Origin: Neorhizobium galegae
Lineage (GTDB): Bacteria; Pseudomonadota; Alphaproteobacteria; Rhizobiales; Rhizobiaceae
Assembly (NCBI RefSeq): GCF_017877055.1
Contig: NZ_JAGIPG010000002.1
Coordinates: 1,612,001 to 1,676,000 of the forward strand
Direction of reading: 5' to 3'
Length of the DNA stretch: 64,000 bases
Part shown: piece by piece, positions 34,582 through 44,250 of the stretch
How the letters are laid out: each line of letters opens with the position of its first letter
How positions within the stretch are numbered: position 1 is the first letter of the stretch
Position numbers and translations under genes: made by a program
Notes under the pieces: generated by a model
Told to the model about the DNA's origin: nothing
What the model saw: only the letters and a program-made list of their open reading frames with translations
Databases searched by the model: none

Positions 34582-35010
34582 TCACTGCGCAGGCTCGAAT
34601 TTCTTGCCGCCCTCGTCGTAGATCGCCACTAGGCTGCACTCCATCAGGTCCTTGCGGCGCTTCGTGTTGCAAACGGATTTGGACGCCTGGATGGCGGCCT
34701 CCTTGCTGTCGAAGCCGCAGAAGGTCTCGTGCCAATGCGGCCCCTCCTTCGACTGCGCAAAAATGTCGATGCTCCAGCCGGCCGGGAAACAGGCAGTGGT
34801 CTCAAGGCAGTCCTCGGCCGTCCCACCTTCCTTGATGCATTTGTTCTTGGCGCAGTCGAGTGCCTTGCGGATCGAGGATGCAAAGCATACGCCGCTGCTC
34901 ATTTCCGGCGCCTGAGAGAAACCGACCGCTCCGCGGCCTTCCGCAAAGACCGCCATTGGCCATACCGCCAAGACGGCTGCCAATAAAATCATCCCAAGTC
35001 TTTGTGTCAT
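34582..35010 (-). CDS. Secreted cysteine-containing hypothetical protein
   Basis: A 142-residue protein with a clear signal peptide (RLGMILLAAVLAVWPMAVFA, cleaved before EGRGA). The mature part has seven cysteines, three in the segment ALDCAKNKCIKEGGTAEDCL. Cys spacing and the repeated A...C...GG pattern resemble DUF4189-type periplasmic proteins, a weak resemblance only. Even spacing suggests disulfide bonds and a periplasmic location. I do not recognise a function. Confidence 0.6.
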   Translation of the reverse strand: MTQRLGMILLAAVLAVWPMAVFAEGRGAVGFSQAPEMSSGVCFASSIRKALDCAKNKCIKEGGTAEDCLETTACFPAGWSIDIFAQSKEGPHWHETFCGFDSKEAAIQASKSVCNTKRRKDLMECSLVAIYDEGGKKFEPAQ

Positions 35011-35070
35011 CGCCTCAGCCCTTCTAAGGTTCGGCCGGGATCATGCCGATTCTGCGTTGAAAGGAAAGAG

Positions 35071-35535
35071 ATGACGGACAACCTTATTATCCGCCGAGCT
35101 CGCGAAACGGATCTTGTGGCGCTCATTGAACTTTTTGCCGCCGACGAGACGGGTGGTCACGGCGACACGACGGACGACGACGCTTATGAAGACTACCTGC
35201 GGGCCTTCAACGTCATCGATGCCTCGCAGAACGAGCAGCTCTTCGTCGCCGAACTGGAAGGCGAGGTGGTCGGCACGTTCCAGATCCTCTTCAACCGGAC
35301 CCTGACCGGCAGGGGATCGCTGTCGATGATCCTGGAGGCGGTACAGACGCGCAGCGACATGCGCGGCAAGGGTATCGGTGGTCAAATGATCCATCATGCG
35401 ATCGAGGAAGCCAGGCGCCGCGACTGCCGGATTGTCCAGCTCACCTCGAATATGGCGCGCACCGATGCCCATCGTTTCTATGAACGGCTAGGCTTCGCCA
35501 AAAGCCATTTCGGCTTCAAGATGAAGCTCAAATGA
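35071..35535 (+). CDS. GNAT family N-acetyltransferase
   Basis: A 154-residue acetyltransferase. The acetyl-CoA loop is RSDMRGKGIGGQMIHHAIEE, and the C-terminal part is TDAHRFYERLGFAKSHFGF. An acidic segment (DETGGHGDTTDDDAYEDYL) follows the first helix. AAAGGAAAG precedes the chosen ATG. It is divergent from the secreted-protein gene and lies upstream of the NDUFA12 gene by about 100 bases. The substrate is unknown. Confidence 0.9.
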   Translation: MTDNLIIRRARETDLVALIELFAADETGGHGDTTDDDAYEDYLRAFNVIDASQNEQLFVAELEGEVVGTFQILFNRTLTGRGSLSMILEAVQTRSDMRGKGIGGQMIHHAIEEARRRDCRIVQLTSNMARTDAHRFYERLGFAKSHFGFKMKLK

Positions 35536-35638
35536 CCGTGCGCGACATTTGGAATCACTGGACATCGAAGGCGCCAAGCGGCATAAGCGGATCAGCGACT
35601 TCGATCGTCATCCTGTTTGCCAAGCCGACGGAACATCC

Positions 35639-36037
35639 ATGAAAAACCTCCTGCTGCAGATCTTTACCTGGTGGAACGGACAGACCATGGGCACCAGGTT
35701 CTTCACCTGGCGTTTCGGCAAGAAGGTCGGCGAAGACGAACTCGGCAATGTCTATTACGAAGGCCCGATGACCTCCTGGGGCAAGCCGAAGCGTTGGGTG
35801 ATCTACAAGGATTACGCCGAAGCCTCCGCGATCACGCCCGGCTGGCACGGCTGGATGCATTACCGCACCGACATCGCTCCCTCGCAGGAAGACTACAAGG
35901 CCCGCGAATGGGAAAAGGCGCACAAGTTGAACGGCACGGGCACGCCGTTCGCCTATCGTCCGCAGGGCTCGCTTGCCGCGACCGGCGAGCGCCCTCGCGT
36001 TACCGGCGATTACGACGCCTGGACGCCTGGAAACTGA
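35639..36037 (+). CDS. NDUFA12-family NADH:ubiquinone oxidoreductase accessory subunit
   Basis: A 132-residue protein that matches the bacterial homologues of mitochondrial complex I subunit NDUFA12 (B17.2). Diagnostic segments are FFTWRFGKKVGEDELGNVYY and the region KRWVIYKDYAEASAITPGWH followed by GWMHYRTD. It likely binds the peripheral arm of respiratory complex I at the inner membrane. The complex I operon (nuo) is not in the window, as is normal. It is followed by a DUF2155 gene in the same direction. Confidence 0.92.
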   Translation: MKNLLLQIFTWWNGQTMGTRFFTWRFGKKVGEDELGNVYYEGPMTSWGKPKRWVIYKDYAEASAITPGWHGWMHYRTDIAPSQEDYKAREWEKAHKLNGTGTPFAYRPQGSLAATGERPRVTGDYDAWTPGN

Positions 36038-36103
36038 CACCTGTTTTGGCCACAATCGCACTCTAGGTCTCGACGCCGACGGGATCGCCGGGACGGGAAG
36101 CAT

Positions 36104-36532
36104 ATGGGATTGATGACGGTTTCTCCACGCAAGCAAATGATCGGTGCGTTGATCGCGCTGGCATCCGTGCTTGCGGCGGATGGTGTATCTGCGGCGCGGC
36201 TGAACAACCCGGTCGCGGTTTTCGCCGGCATCGACAAGATCACCGGCCGCATCACCACGTTCGACGTCTATGTCAACGAGACCGTCCAATACGGCGCGCT
36301 GCAGGTGACGCCAAAGGTCTGTTATTCCCGCGACGAGACGGAAGCCCAGAAGATCGACGGTTTCGTGGAAGTGGACGAGATCACCCTCGACCGCAAGATC
36401 CGCCGGATATTCACCGGCTGGATGTTCGCCGACAGCCCCGGCCTCAACGCCGTCGAGCATCCGATCTACGACGTCTGGCTGACCGGCTGCAAACAGAAGT
36501 CCGACGTGCCGCCGCCAAAGGCGACCAACTGA
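36104..36532 (+). CDS. DUF2155 domain protein, secreted
   Basis: A 142-residue protein with an N-terminal signal peptide (MIGALIALASVLAADGVSAA). The DUF2155 core is GRITTFDVYVNETVQYGALQ, then VTPKVCYSRDETEAQ and RIFTGWMFADSPGLNAVEHP, ending with a conserved WLTGC. Two cysteines may form a disulfide in the periplasm. Function is unknown. NDUFA12 and DUF2155 genes next to aat and accCB form a block I recall from many Rhizobiales. It converges with aat. Confidence 0.88.
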   Translation: MGLMTVSPRKQMIGALIALASVLAADGVSAARLNNPVAVFAGIDKITGRITTFDVYVNETVQYGALQVTPKVCYSRDETEAQKIDGFVEVDEITLDRKIRRIFTGWMFADSPGLNAVEHPIYDVWLTGCKQKSDVPPPKATN

Positions 36533-36539
36533 TTTTCCC

Positions 36540-37157
36540 TTAGAATTTCAGGTGCGGTGAATCGACCGCGATTCTCAGGAGCTTGAGATAGTCGTCCTTG
36601 GGGACGTCGATTGCGCCGAACGTCTTCAGATGTTCGGTCGTGAACTGTGTGTCGAGCAGGGTAAAACCGTTTTTTCGGAGCCGCTCGACAAGATGCACGA
36701 GGCAGATCTTGGAGGCGTTCGTGCGCCTGGAAAACATGCTCTCGCCGAAAAAGGCCGAACCGAGCGAAACACCATAGAGACCGCCGACCAGTTCATCGCC
36801 CTCGAAGGCCTCGACGCTGTGCGCGTGGCCCATGCGGTGCAATTCGTTGTAGAGCTTGCGGATCGTGGAGTTGATCCAAGTGCTTGGCCGGTCGCCGGCG
36901 GGCTCGGCACAGAAAGCCATCACCCGTTCGAATGCCGTATCGACGCGGATGTCGAGCGGGCTCTTGCGGACCGCCTTAGCGAGGCTTTTCGAAATATGGA
37001 AGCCGTCGAGCGGCAGGATGCCGCGCATTTCCGGCTCGACCCAGAAGATTTCCGGGTCGTCGGCGGATTCGGCCATCGGGAAAAGGCCGATAGAATAGGC
37101 GCGCAACAGGATTTCCGGGGTTATCGCCGGGTAATATCTGCCGCGTCGCCCTGCCAT
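36540..37157 (-). CDS. aat: Leucyl/phenylalanyl-tRNA-protein transferase
   Basis: A 205-residue enzyme that adds Leu or Phe from tRNA to proteins with N-terminal Arg or Lys, marking them for ClpAP degradation. Family motifs are [34 protein letters not shown], the region [20 protein letters not shown] and [15 protein letters not shown]. It starts eight bases after the accC stop, so it ends the dsbA-aroQ-accB-accC-aat run. Length is at the short end, with little N-terminal extension. Confidence 0.95.
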   Translation of the reverse strand: MAGRRGRYYPAITPEILLRAYSIGLFPMAESADDPEIFWVEPEMRGILPLDGFHISKSLAKAVRKSPLDIRVDTAFERVMAFCAEPAGDRPSTWINSTIRKLYNELHRMGHAHSVEAFEGDELVGGLYGVSLGSAFFGESMFSRRTNASKICLVHLVERLRKNGFTLLDTQFTTEHLKTFGAIDVPKDDYLKLLRIAVDSPHLKF

Positions 37158-37165
37158 CGATCTCC

Positions 37166-38512
37166 CTAATGCGTCTTGTCGCCGGCGAGGTAGTTTTCCA
37201 GCCAGTGAATGTCGTAATCGCCATTGGCGATATCCGGATTATCGACGAGATCCTGGAAGAGGGGAAGCGTTGTCTTGATGCCGTCAACGACGAACTCGTC
37301 CAGCACGCGGCGCAGCCGCATCATGCACTCGACGCGGGTGCGTCCGTGCACGATCAGCTTGCCGATCAGGCTGTCGTAATAGGGCGGGATGCGGTAGCCC
37401 GCATAGGCACCGGAATCGACGCGCACACCAAGCCCGCCGGGCGCATGGAAATGCGTGATCGTGCCGGGCGACGGCACGAAGGTGCGCGGGTCCTCGGCAT
37501 TGATGCGGCATTCGATGGCATGGCCGGAGAACACGATGTCTTCCTGGCGGACGGACAGGCCGGCGCCGGAGGCGACGCGGATCTGTTCGTGCACGAGGTC
37601 GATACCGGTGATCGCTTCGGTGATCGGGTGCTCGACCTGCAGACGGGTGTTCATCTCGATGAAATAGAACTCGCCGTTCTCGTAGAGGAATTCGATCGTG
37701 CCGGCGCCGCGATATTTCAGCTTGCGCATGGCATCGGCGCAGATCTCGCCGATCTTCATCCGCTGTTCGACGTTGAGGGCAGGGGAATTGGCTTCTTCCC
37801 AGACCTTCTGGTGGCGGCGCTGCAGCGAGCAGTCGCGCTCGCCGAGATGGATGGCATTGCCTTCCCCGTCGCCGACCACCTGAATTTCGATATGGCGCGG
37901 CTTGCCGAGATATTTTTCCATGTAGACGGCATCGTTGCCGAAAGCGGCGAGCGCTTCGGAACGGGCCGTCGACACGGCCTCATCCAGGTCGGCCTCGGTC
38001 TTGGCGACCTTCATGCCGCGTCCGCCGCCGCCGGCGGTCGCCTTGATCAGCACCGGGAAACCGATCTGGCGGGCGATTTCCATCGCGTTCTCGGGCTTCA
38101 CCTCGCCATCGGAGCCGGGAACGACGGGAATGCCGAGTTCCTGCGCGGTCTGTTTGGCGGTGATCTTGTCGCCCATGATGCGAATATGGTCGGCGGTCGG
38201 GCCGATGAAGGTGATGCCGTGCGCGTCGAGGATATCCGCGAACTTGGCGTTTTCCGACAGGAAGCCGTAGCCCGGGTGCACGGCGTCGGCGCCGGTGATC
38301 TCGCAGGCGGCGACGATCTGGTGGATGTTCAGATAGCTGTCGCGCGACGGCGGCGGGCCGATGCACACGCTTTCGTCGGCGAGCCGGACATGCATGGCGT
38401 CGGCGTCCGCAGTGGAATGGACCGCGACGGTCGCGATGCCGAGTTCCTTGCAGGCGCGAAGCACGCGAAGCGCGATTTCACCGCGGTTGGCTATGAGGAT
38501 CTTGGAAATCAT
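37166..38512 (-). CDS. accC: Acetyl-CoA carboxylase, biotin carboxylase subunit
   Basis: A 448-residue ATP-grasp enzyme that carboxylates biotin on AccB, the first half of malonyl-CoA synthesis for fatty acids. The N-terminus is [20 protein letters not shown]; the ATP-binding Gly loop is [14 protein letters not shown]; the active-site region is [16 protein letters not shown]. It starts nine bases after accB. The carboxyltransferase genes accA and accD are not in the window. Confidence 0.97.
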   Translation of the reverse strand: MISKILIANRGEIALRVLRACKELGIATVAVHSTADADAMHVRLADESVCIGPPPSRDSYLNIHQIVAACEITGADAVHPGYGFLSENAKFADILDAHGITFIGPTADHIRIMGDKITAKQTAQELGIPVVPGSDGEVKPENAMEIARQIGFPVLIKATAGGGGRGMKVAKTEADLDEAVSTARSEALAAFGNDAVYMEKYLGKPRHIEIQVVGDGEGNAIHLGERDCSLQRRHQKVWEEANSPALNVEQRMKIGEICADAMRKLKYRGAGTIEFLYENGEFYFIEMNTRLQVEHPITEAITGIDLVHEQIRVASGAGLSVRQEDIVFSGHAIECRINAEDPRTFVPSPGTITHFHAPGGLGVRVDSGAYAGYRIPPYYDSLIGKLIVHGRTRVECMMRLRRVLDEFVVDGIKTTLPLFQDLVDNPDIANGDYDIHWLENYLAGDKTH

Positions 38513-38521
38513 GGATGCGCC

Positions 38522-38977
38522 TTACTCGATGACGACGAGCGGCTGGCCATACTCGACGGGCTGAGCGTCGTTGACCAGGATTTCCGTGACCTTGCCGGAG
38601 CGCGGCGACGGGATCTGGTTCATCGTCTTCATGGCCTCGATGATCAGCAGCGTCTGGCCTTCCTTGACGGTGGCGCCGACTTCGACGAAGGCGCGCGAAC
38701 CCGGGGCCGGGGAGAGGTAGATGGTGCCGACCATCGGCGCAGTGACCGCGTTCTTGTTGTCCTGGATTGCGGGCGCTGCTGCGGCTACGGGAGCTGCAGC
38801 CGGGGCATAGGCGGGCGCTGCGACCGGGGCCTGGACATATTGAGTCGTACCGACGCGCGATACACGAATACGCACATCGTCCTGTTCGACTTCGATCTCG
38901 GTGAGGTCGGTATCGTTGAGGATGTTCGCGAGGTCGCGGATCAGTCCCTTGTCGATACCGTTCTTCTTGTCAGACAT
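38522..38977 (-). CDS. accB: Acetyl-CoA carboxylase biotin carboxyl carrier protein
   Basis: A 151-residue carrier. Biotin is attached to Lys117 in the motif EAMKTMNQI. An Ala/Pro-rich flexible linker (PVAAPAYAPAAAPVAAAAPA) joins the N-terminal helical part to the biotinyl domain. The gene is followed by accC and preceded by aroQ within 28 bases, the standard order in rhizobia. Confidence 0.97.
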   Translation of the reverse strand: MSDKKNGIDKGLIRDLANILNDTDLTEIEVEQDDVRIRVSRVGTTQYVQAPVAAPAYAPAAAPVAAAAPAIQDNKNAVTAPMVGTIYLSPAPGSRAFVEVGATVKEGQTLLIIEAMKTMNQIPSPRSGKVTEILVNDAQPVEYGQPLVVIE

Positions 38978-39005
38978 GGCAAACCCTATTGTTCTGTTTA
39001 TCTTG

Positions 39006-39443
39006 TCAGGCGGTAATGGATTTCAAGGCGTGCAGCGCCAGAATGTAGCTCGCGGTGCCAAAACCGCAGATCACGCCCTTTACCGCCGGTGCGATCATCG
39101 AATGATGGCGGAATTCCTCCCGCGCGTGGACATTCGAGATATGAAGCTCGATCACCGGCACGGAAATCGCCTTGATGGCGTCGTGCAATGCGATCGAGGT
39201 ATGTGTATAGGCGCCTGCGTTGATGGCGACGCCGACGGCTTTTTCATTGGCTTCGTGGATCCAGTCGATCAGCACGCCTTCATGATTGCTCTGGCGGAAA
39301 TCAACCGTAAAGCCGAGTTCCTTGCCGGCTGCGATGCAGTCGTTCTCGACGTCCTTCAGCGTGGCTGCGCCATAGATGCCCGGCTCGCGCTTGCCCAGCA
39401 TGTTGAGATTGGGGCCGTTGAGGACGAAGACCGTCTTGCTCAT
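39006..39443 (-). CDS. aroQ: 3-dehydroquinate dehydratase, type II
   Basis: A 145-residue enzyme of the shikimate pathway that removes water from 3-dehydroquinate; the type II form works as a dodecamer. Motifs are LNGPNLNMLGKREPGIYG, including the catalytic Tyr, then INAGAYTHTSIALHDA and ELHISNVHAREEFRHHS. I chose the ATG at 39443, whose product begins MSKTVFVLNGPNLN, over a frame seven residues longer. It precedes accB by 28 bases. Confidence 0.95.
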   Translation of the reverse strand: MSKTVFVLNGPNLNMLGKREPGIYGAATLKDVENDCIAAGKELGFTVDFRQSNHEGVLIDWIHEANEKAVGVAINAGAYTHTSIALHDAIKAISVPVIELHISNVHAREEFRHHSMIAPAVKGVICGFGTASYILALHALKSITA

Positions 39444-39576
39444 CACTATTCTATTGTTCCACACTGAAATTCAGGGGCCACCTATAGACCGGCGAGGCGG
39501 CAAGGGAAAGCCCCCGCCGTGCCGAAAGCCCGTGAGTCCACTGCGATGGAACATCTATTGGTCAGGGCTTACCCTG

Positions 39577-40353
39577 TCAGCAGGTCGCCTTGCCGCAGGC
39601 ACGCACGTTGGCGACCTTCTGCTCGATCGCCTCGAGGCCGACGGCACCGAACACGGCTTCGTCGCCGACCACATAGGTCGGGGTGCCGGTGATGCCGATC
39701 GCGTTGGCGAGCCGGTAGGCGTCGCGCACCAAGTCGTCGTTCGGCTGGTCGGCCATGGACTTGCGGATCGCCGCCTCCTTGACGCCGAGCGCGCTGGCGA
39801 CCGCGATGGCCGCCGCCTCCGAGGCGTGAGGCTTGCCGCCGAGCAGTTCGCGGTGGAACTCTGCATATTTATCCGGCGCGACCAGACGCACGGCGTTGGC
39901 GACCCGGTGGGCGGCGACCGAGTCCGGACCGAGGATCGGGAATTCCTTCAGGATGAAGCGGACGTTCTTGTCCTTGGAAAGGATGTCGTCCATGTCGGAA
40001 AGCGCCCGCTTGCAGTAACCGCAATTGTAATCGAAGAACTCGACGACGGTGACGTCGCCCTTCGGATTGCCGAGCGTGATGTCGGTCGGCGACGAGAAGA
40101 TCTCCTGCTTGTTGTCCGCGATCGCTTTTGTCGACTGCTCGACGCGCTGTGTCTGCTGCTTGGCTTCCAGCGCGTTCTGAACCTCGACCAGCACTTCCGG
40201 ATTCTGGATCAGGTATTCGCGGATGAACTGGCCCATTTCCTTTTTCTGCTGGTCGTCGAGCGCGACGGCCGGGGCGGCCGCGGAAAGTGCCAGGGCCAGC
40301 ATCGAGCCGGCGGCCAATGTCTTGAAAATGAGCGTCTTGAACAGGCGGGTCAT
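39577..40353 (-). CDS. DsbA-family thiol:disulfide oxidoreductase
   Basis: A 258-residue secreted thioredoxin-fold protein. The signal peptide is in the first 31 residues (LAAGSMLALALSAAAPAVA). An N-terminal helical extension (DDQQKKEMGQFIREYLIQNP) precedes the active site CGYC (residues 111-114, in FFDYNCGYCKRAL). The conserved cis-Pro loop is TGTPTYVVG. It resembles the DsbA/Com1 group that introduces disulfides in the periplasm. The ATG at 40353 has AGAGG upstream. The short gap to aroQ (133 bases) may hold a terminator or second promoter. Confidence 0.9.
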   Translation of the reverse strand: MTRLFKTLIFKTLAAGSMLALALSAAAPAVALDDQQKKEMGQFIREYLIQNPEVLVEVQNALEAKQQTQRVEQSTKAIADNKQEIFSSPTDITLGNPKGDVTVVEFFDYNCGYCKRALSDMDDILSKDKNVRFILKEFPILGPDSVAAHRVANAVRLVAPDKYAEFHRELLGGKPHASEAAAIAVASALGVKEAAIRKSMADQPNDDLVRDAYRLANAIGITGTPTYVVGDEAVFGAVGLEAIEQKVANVRACGKATC

Positions 40354-40604
40354 CCATATCCTCTTGGGTCGGGCACACGAATCCCCGCGCACCATTGTTG
40401 CGATTTGTGCCCAAAGTAAGCCAGTCGGGCTTTCCAAAAAACCTCAAAATCATTTCCGCGCGGTTCCCGCCAGTTCACAACTGCGTATGAGGCTTGGCAG
40501 GATGGTGGAATGGAGTCTGGTTTCAACAGGTTGACGGCATTTCCGGAATCGCTTCGGCAGGAAGTTGATGCAGTTTCTCAGTGTGAAGGCGGGTAAAAAC
40601 AAAA

Positions 40605-40633
40605 ACGGCCGCGTCGAACGCGGCCGTTTTTCA
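40605..40633. terminator. Bidirectional intrinsic terminator after rne
   Basis: A perfect 10-bp hairpin: ACGGCCGCGT pairs with ACGCGGCCGT around a three-base loop. T runs follow it on both strands (TTTTTC on plus; TTTTTGTTTTT on minus). It lies 17 bases after the rne stop codon. Confidence 0.88.
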
Positions 40634-40649
40634 TGGATTGTCAGTCGGC

Positions 40650-43600
40650 TCAGAAGAAGCCGCGGCGCTGCCACCAGCCGGCCTTCTTCGGCTTCGACGG
40701 GTCGTTTTCGGCCTCGGGCGCTGCCACCGGGTCGGAACTCTTCACCACCGCCTCGGCTGAGGAGGAGATGTTGGACGCGCGGTTAGCTCGGGCCGGCTTC
40801 GCTTCGCCGGCATCTGCCTGCTCGGCTGCTGCGGCGGGAGCTTCCTCGACGGGAGTTTCTGCGACCGGAGCTGTCTCGGGAGCCTGCGGCTCTTCGCCGA
40901 GTGCTGCCTCGACCTGCTCGACGACGGTTTCCACCGGAGCCGGAGCGGCGACAGTCACCTGAACGTCTTCTGCAGCCGGGACCTCTTCCGCAGCCGGTGC
41001 GTCGGCCGCAGTCGCTGCCTTGCCGCGACGCGAACGACGCGGTTTGGCTTCCGGTTTGCCGCCAGATGCGGCTTCCGCCTCGGCGGGCGCCGACACAGCC
41101 TCGGCGGCGATCTCCTCAGAGGCTTCCGCTACGGCCGCTACCAGCACGGCGGCGACGTCTTCGCCGGATGCGTCTTCGTCGGCCGCTTCGCCGTCCTCCG
41201 AAGCACTCAGTTCCTGTCCGTCCTCACCGTTGCGATTGCGACGACCACCGCGCTTGCCGCGGCGACGGCGCTTGCGGCGGTTTTCTTCCGAGTCCGAATC
41301 GGCGGCAACCGTTGAGCCGGATGCTTCACCGGTTTCGGAAACGTCGTCCTCGCCTTCATCGCCATCCTCGTCGCCGTCGGCCATGTCGTCGTTGCCGCCC
41401 TGGGCGGTCTGGACGTCTCCGCCCTTTTCTCCGCCACGGTTGCGACGACGCCGGCGGCGCTTGCGCTTGCGGCCGTTCGGGTCATCACCCTGCTGCTGGG
41501 CGCGCTCGGCATTGGCAGCTGCCGGCTGCGCTGCCGCTGCGACGGTCTCTTCTTCTTCCTCCTCGTCGGCCTCGATGATGATGTCGTCATCGTCCTCTTC
41601 GACGGGGATGGCCGCGAACTGCATCAGGCTTTCGATCTTGACCGGGTTTTCGACCGGCTCGCCGCGATCGATCGCGAAATGGCTGGAGCCGATGCTGACA
41701 TCCGATTCGATGAAGATCGAGACGCCGAAGCGGTTCTCGTAGTCGACGATGCTGGAACGCTTGTGGTTGAGGAGATAGAGCGCGATCTCCGGCGTGGTGC
41801 GCACGGTGATGTCATGCGTGGTGTTCTTGAGCAGATATTCCTCGACGCCGCGCAGCACGTGCAGGGCGACCGACGACTGCGAGCGCACGTGGCCGGTGCC
41901 GCCGCAATGGGTGCAGATCTGCGTTGTCGATTCGAGAACCGAAGCGCGGATGCGCTGGCGCGACATTTCGAGCAGGCCGAAATGCGAGATGCGGCCGACC
42001 TGGATGCGGGCGCGGTCGTTCTTCAGGCAATCCTTCAGCTTCTTCTCGACAGCGCGGTTGTTGCGCTTCTCTTCCATGTCGATGAAATCGATGACGATCA
42101 GGCCGGCAAGGTCGCGCAGGCGAAGCTGGCGGGCGACTTCTTCCGCCGCTTCCAGGTTGGTCTGGAGCGCGGTTTCCTCGATCGAGTGTTCGCGGGTCGA
42201 ACGGCCGGAGTTGACGTCGATGGCAACCAGTGCTTCCGTCTGGTTCATGATCAGGTAGCCGCCGGACTTCAGCGTCACCTGCGGCTGCAGCATGCGGTCG
42301 AGTTGCGCCTCGATGCCGGAACGGGCGAAGATCGGATGCAGGTCGCGATAGGGTTGGACCACCTTGGCATGGCTCGGCATCAGCATCTTCATGAAGTCTT
42401 TCGCTTCACGATAGCCTTCTTCGCCGGACACGATGATCTCGGAAATGTCCTTGTTATAAAGGTCGCGGATCGAACGCTTGATCAGCGAGCCTTCCTCGTA
42501 GACGAGGGTAGGGGCGGTCGAGCTCAGGGTCAGCGTGCGGACGTTTTCCCACAGGCGCATCAGGTATTCGAAATCGCGCTTGACTTCGACGCGGGTGCGG
42601 TTCGCACCGGCGGTGCGCAGGATGACGCCCATGCCCTGCGGCACGTCGAGCTCGCGGGCGATTTCCTTGAGGCGCTTGCGGTCCTGCGGCTGGGTGATCT
42701 TGCGGGAAATGCCGCCGCCACGCGCCGTGTTCGGCATCAGAACCGAGTAGCGGCCGGCGAGCGAAAGATAGGTGGTAAGGGCAGCGCCCTTGTTGCCGCG
42801 CTCTTCCTTGGCGACCTGAACCAGCAGGATCTGGCGGCGCTTGATGACTTCCTGGATGCGATACTGCTTGCGCGGCTTGCGCACGACGCGGTCCGGAACT
42901 TCTTCCATGGCGTCTTCGGCGCCGACCGACTCGATCACTTCCTTCTCGCCGTGATCGTCATCGTCGTCGTCGTCGAAATCGTCGTTGCGGCCGCCGCGGC
43001 GGGCGTCGACGTCTTCCGAGATCGAATCGGTCTCGACCATCGCGGCCATTTCGCCGGGCGTCGAGCCGTCGTCGTCATTGTTTTCGGAGGAAGGAGCCCC
43101 TTCACCCTCGGATGCTCCGGCTTCAAGAGCCGCTGCTTCTTCTGCCGGCTTCTTGCGGGCGCGGCTGCGGCGCGGCTTGGCTTTCGGCTTTTCAGCCTCT
43201 TCGGTGGCGACAGCCTCGACCGGGCTTGCTTCAGTTGCTTCCGCACCGGCTTCGCTTGCGGGCTCGACAGCGGCTGCCGGGGCAGCGATGCCGATATCCG
43301 GCTGTTCCTGGTGGGCAAGGTCGACCACCGGATCAGCGGCTTCCGCCTCGGCGATCTTGCGCTGATCCTCGGCTTCCTGCTGCATCAGCGCCTGACGGTC
43401 GGCAAGCGGGATCTGATAATAGTCGGGATGGATTTCGGCAAAGGCGAGGAAGCCGTGACGGTTTCCGCCGTAGTCGACGAAGGCGGCCTGCAGTGAGGGT
43501 TCGACCCTCGTCACCTTCGCCAGATAGATATTGCCGCGTATCTGTTTTTTATGCTGCGATTCGAAATCGAACTCCTCGATCCGGTTACCGCGAACGACAA

Positions 43601-43652
43601 CTACGCGCGTCTCCTCTTCGTGAGACGCGTCGATAAGCATTTTGTCTGCCAT
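40650..43652 (-). CDS. rne: Ribonuclease E
   Basis: A 1000-residue endonuclease that initiates mRNA decay and processes rRNA and tRNA. The S1 domain at the N-terminus (YLAKVTRVEPSLQAAFVDYG) is interrupted by an acidic, Ala/Glu/Asp-rich insertion at about residues 95-265 before it resumes at RKQYRIQEVIKRRQILLVQV; such insertions are common in alphaproteobacteria. The catalytic aspartates are in VAIDVNSGRST and VIDFIDME. The zinc link appears as CTHCGG. The C-terminal half is disordered, with Arg-rich patches (KRKRRRRRRNRGG), and ends AGWWQRRGFF, the GWW motif known to bind PNPase in Caulobacter. Confidence 0.97.
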   Translation of the reverse strand: MADKMLIDASHEEETRVVVVRGNRIEEFDFESQHKKQIRGNIYLAKVTRVEPSLQAAFVDYGGNRHGFLAFAEIHPDYYQIPLADRQALMQQEAEDQRKIAEAEAADPVVDLAHQEQPDIGIAAPAAAVEPASEAGAEATEASPVEAVATEEAEKPKAKPRRSRARKKPAEEAAALEAGASEGEGAPSSENNDDDGSTPGEMAAMVETDSISEDVDARRGGRNDDFDDDDDDDHGEKEVIESVGAEDAMEEVPDRVVRKPRKQYRIQEVIKRRQILLVQVAKEERGNKGAALTTYLSLAGRYSVLMPNTARGGGISRKITQPQDRKRLKEIARELDVPQGMGVILRTAGANRTRVEVKRDFEYLMRLWENVRTLTLSSTAPTLVYEEGSLIKRSIRDLYNKDISEIIVSGEEGYREAKDFMKMLMPSHAKVVQPYRDLHPIFARSGIEAQLDRMLQPQVTLKSGGYLIMNQTEALVAIDVNSGRSTREHSIEETALQTNLEAAEEVARQLRLRDLAGLIVIDFIDMEEKRNNRAVEKKLKDCLKNDRARIQVGRISHFGLLEMSRQRIRASVLESTTQICTHCGGTGHVRSQSSVALHVLRGVEEYLLKNTTHDITVRTTPEIALYLLNHKRSSIVDYENRFGVSIFIESDVSIGSSHFAIDRGEPVENPVKIESLMQFAAIPVEEDDDDIIIEADEEEEEETVAAAAQPAAANAERAQQQGDDPNGRKRKRRRRRRNRGGEKGGDVQTAQGGNDDMADGDEDGDEGEDDVSETGEASGSTVAADSDSEENRRKRRRRGKRGGRRNRNGEDGQELSASEDGEAADEDASGEDVAAVLVAAVAEASEEIAAEAVSAPAEAEAASGGKPEAKPRRSRRGKAATAADAPAAEEVPAAEDVQVTVAAPAPVETVVEQVEAALGEEPQAPETAPVAETPVEEAPAAAAEQADAGEAKPARANRASNISSSAEAVVKSSDPVAAPEAENDPSKPKKAGWWQRRGFF

Positions 43653-44250
43653 TGAAATTCTGCTCCTCGGCGCCGCCGGGAGAATGCAGAAAAGCCTGCC
43701 ACAAGGACAGGCCCGTCATGCAATGCGGTCGTTGCGCCGGATAAAGATGTTCCCGTCAGGCACGGTTGTGACGGCAACCGGAAAGATGATGGGGAGCGTT
43801 GCTCCCTCAGTCTCTCCAGGTTCTGCAAATTGTGCCGCGACATCAAAAACCAAACGAGAATGACGATACCATAGGCCCGCATGGGCCCGATGAATGTGCT
43901 CCGCATGAGCGGTGGGTGGCACGCCACCCGGTACTATTCCGGCCACCGCCGGTTGGATCGTGTATCAGGAAAAAGTGTAGCGACGGCGGATGACTGTCGG
44001 TCGTCGGCGCCAGGTCCCGAAAAGGCTGGCCAGCCTATCGGCAGACTATCCCGTCAACACTTTAACCCTCACGGGCGTTGTATGGTTTATCTGTCACAAT
44101 AGCAAGGGAAAAGCCAAGTTTGCCATATTCTCGATGGAATTAGACCCCTTATGGATGGCAGGGAACGGGCGGATGATTCGCATCTTTTGACGTGCAAATG
44201 CCTTCTAGAATGGGCACTTTGATGCGGGTTGCCCGACAGGCGGCGGGGCT
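43653..44250. other. Divergent rne/amiC intergenic region, including the rne 5' leader
   Basis: About 600 bases without a convincing gene. Part of it is likely the long 5' untranslated leader of rne on the minus strand; in E. coli such a leader mediates feedback control by RNase E. A TTGACG at 44187 on the plus strand could be an amiC -35 box but has no clear -10 partner. Short frames present lack ribosome binding sites and family features. Confidence 0.45.

Noticed and set aside
41679..43496. A 605-residue open frame antisense to rne
   Set aside because: Antisense shadow of rne; composition is that of reverse-complemented coding sequence.
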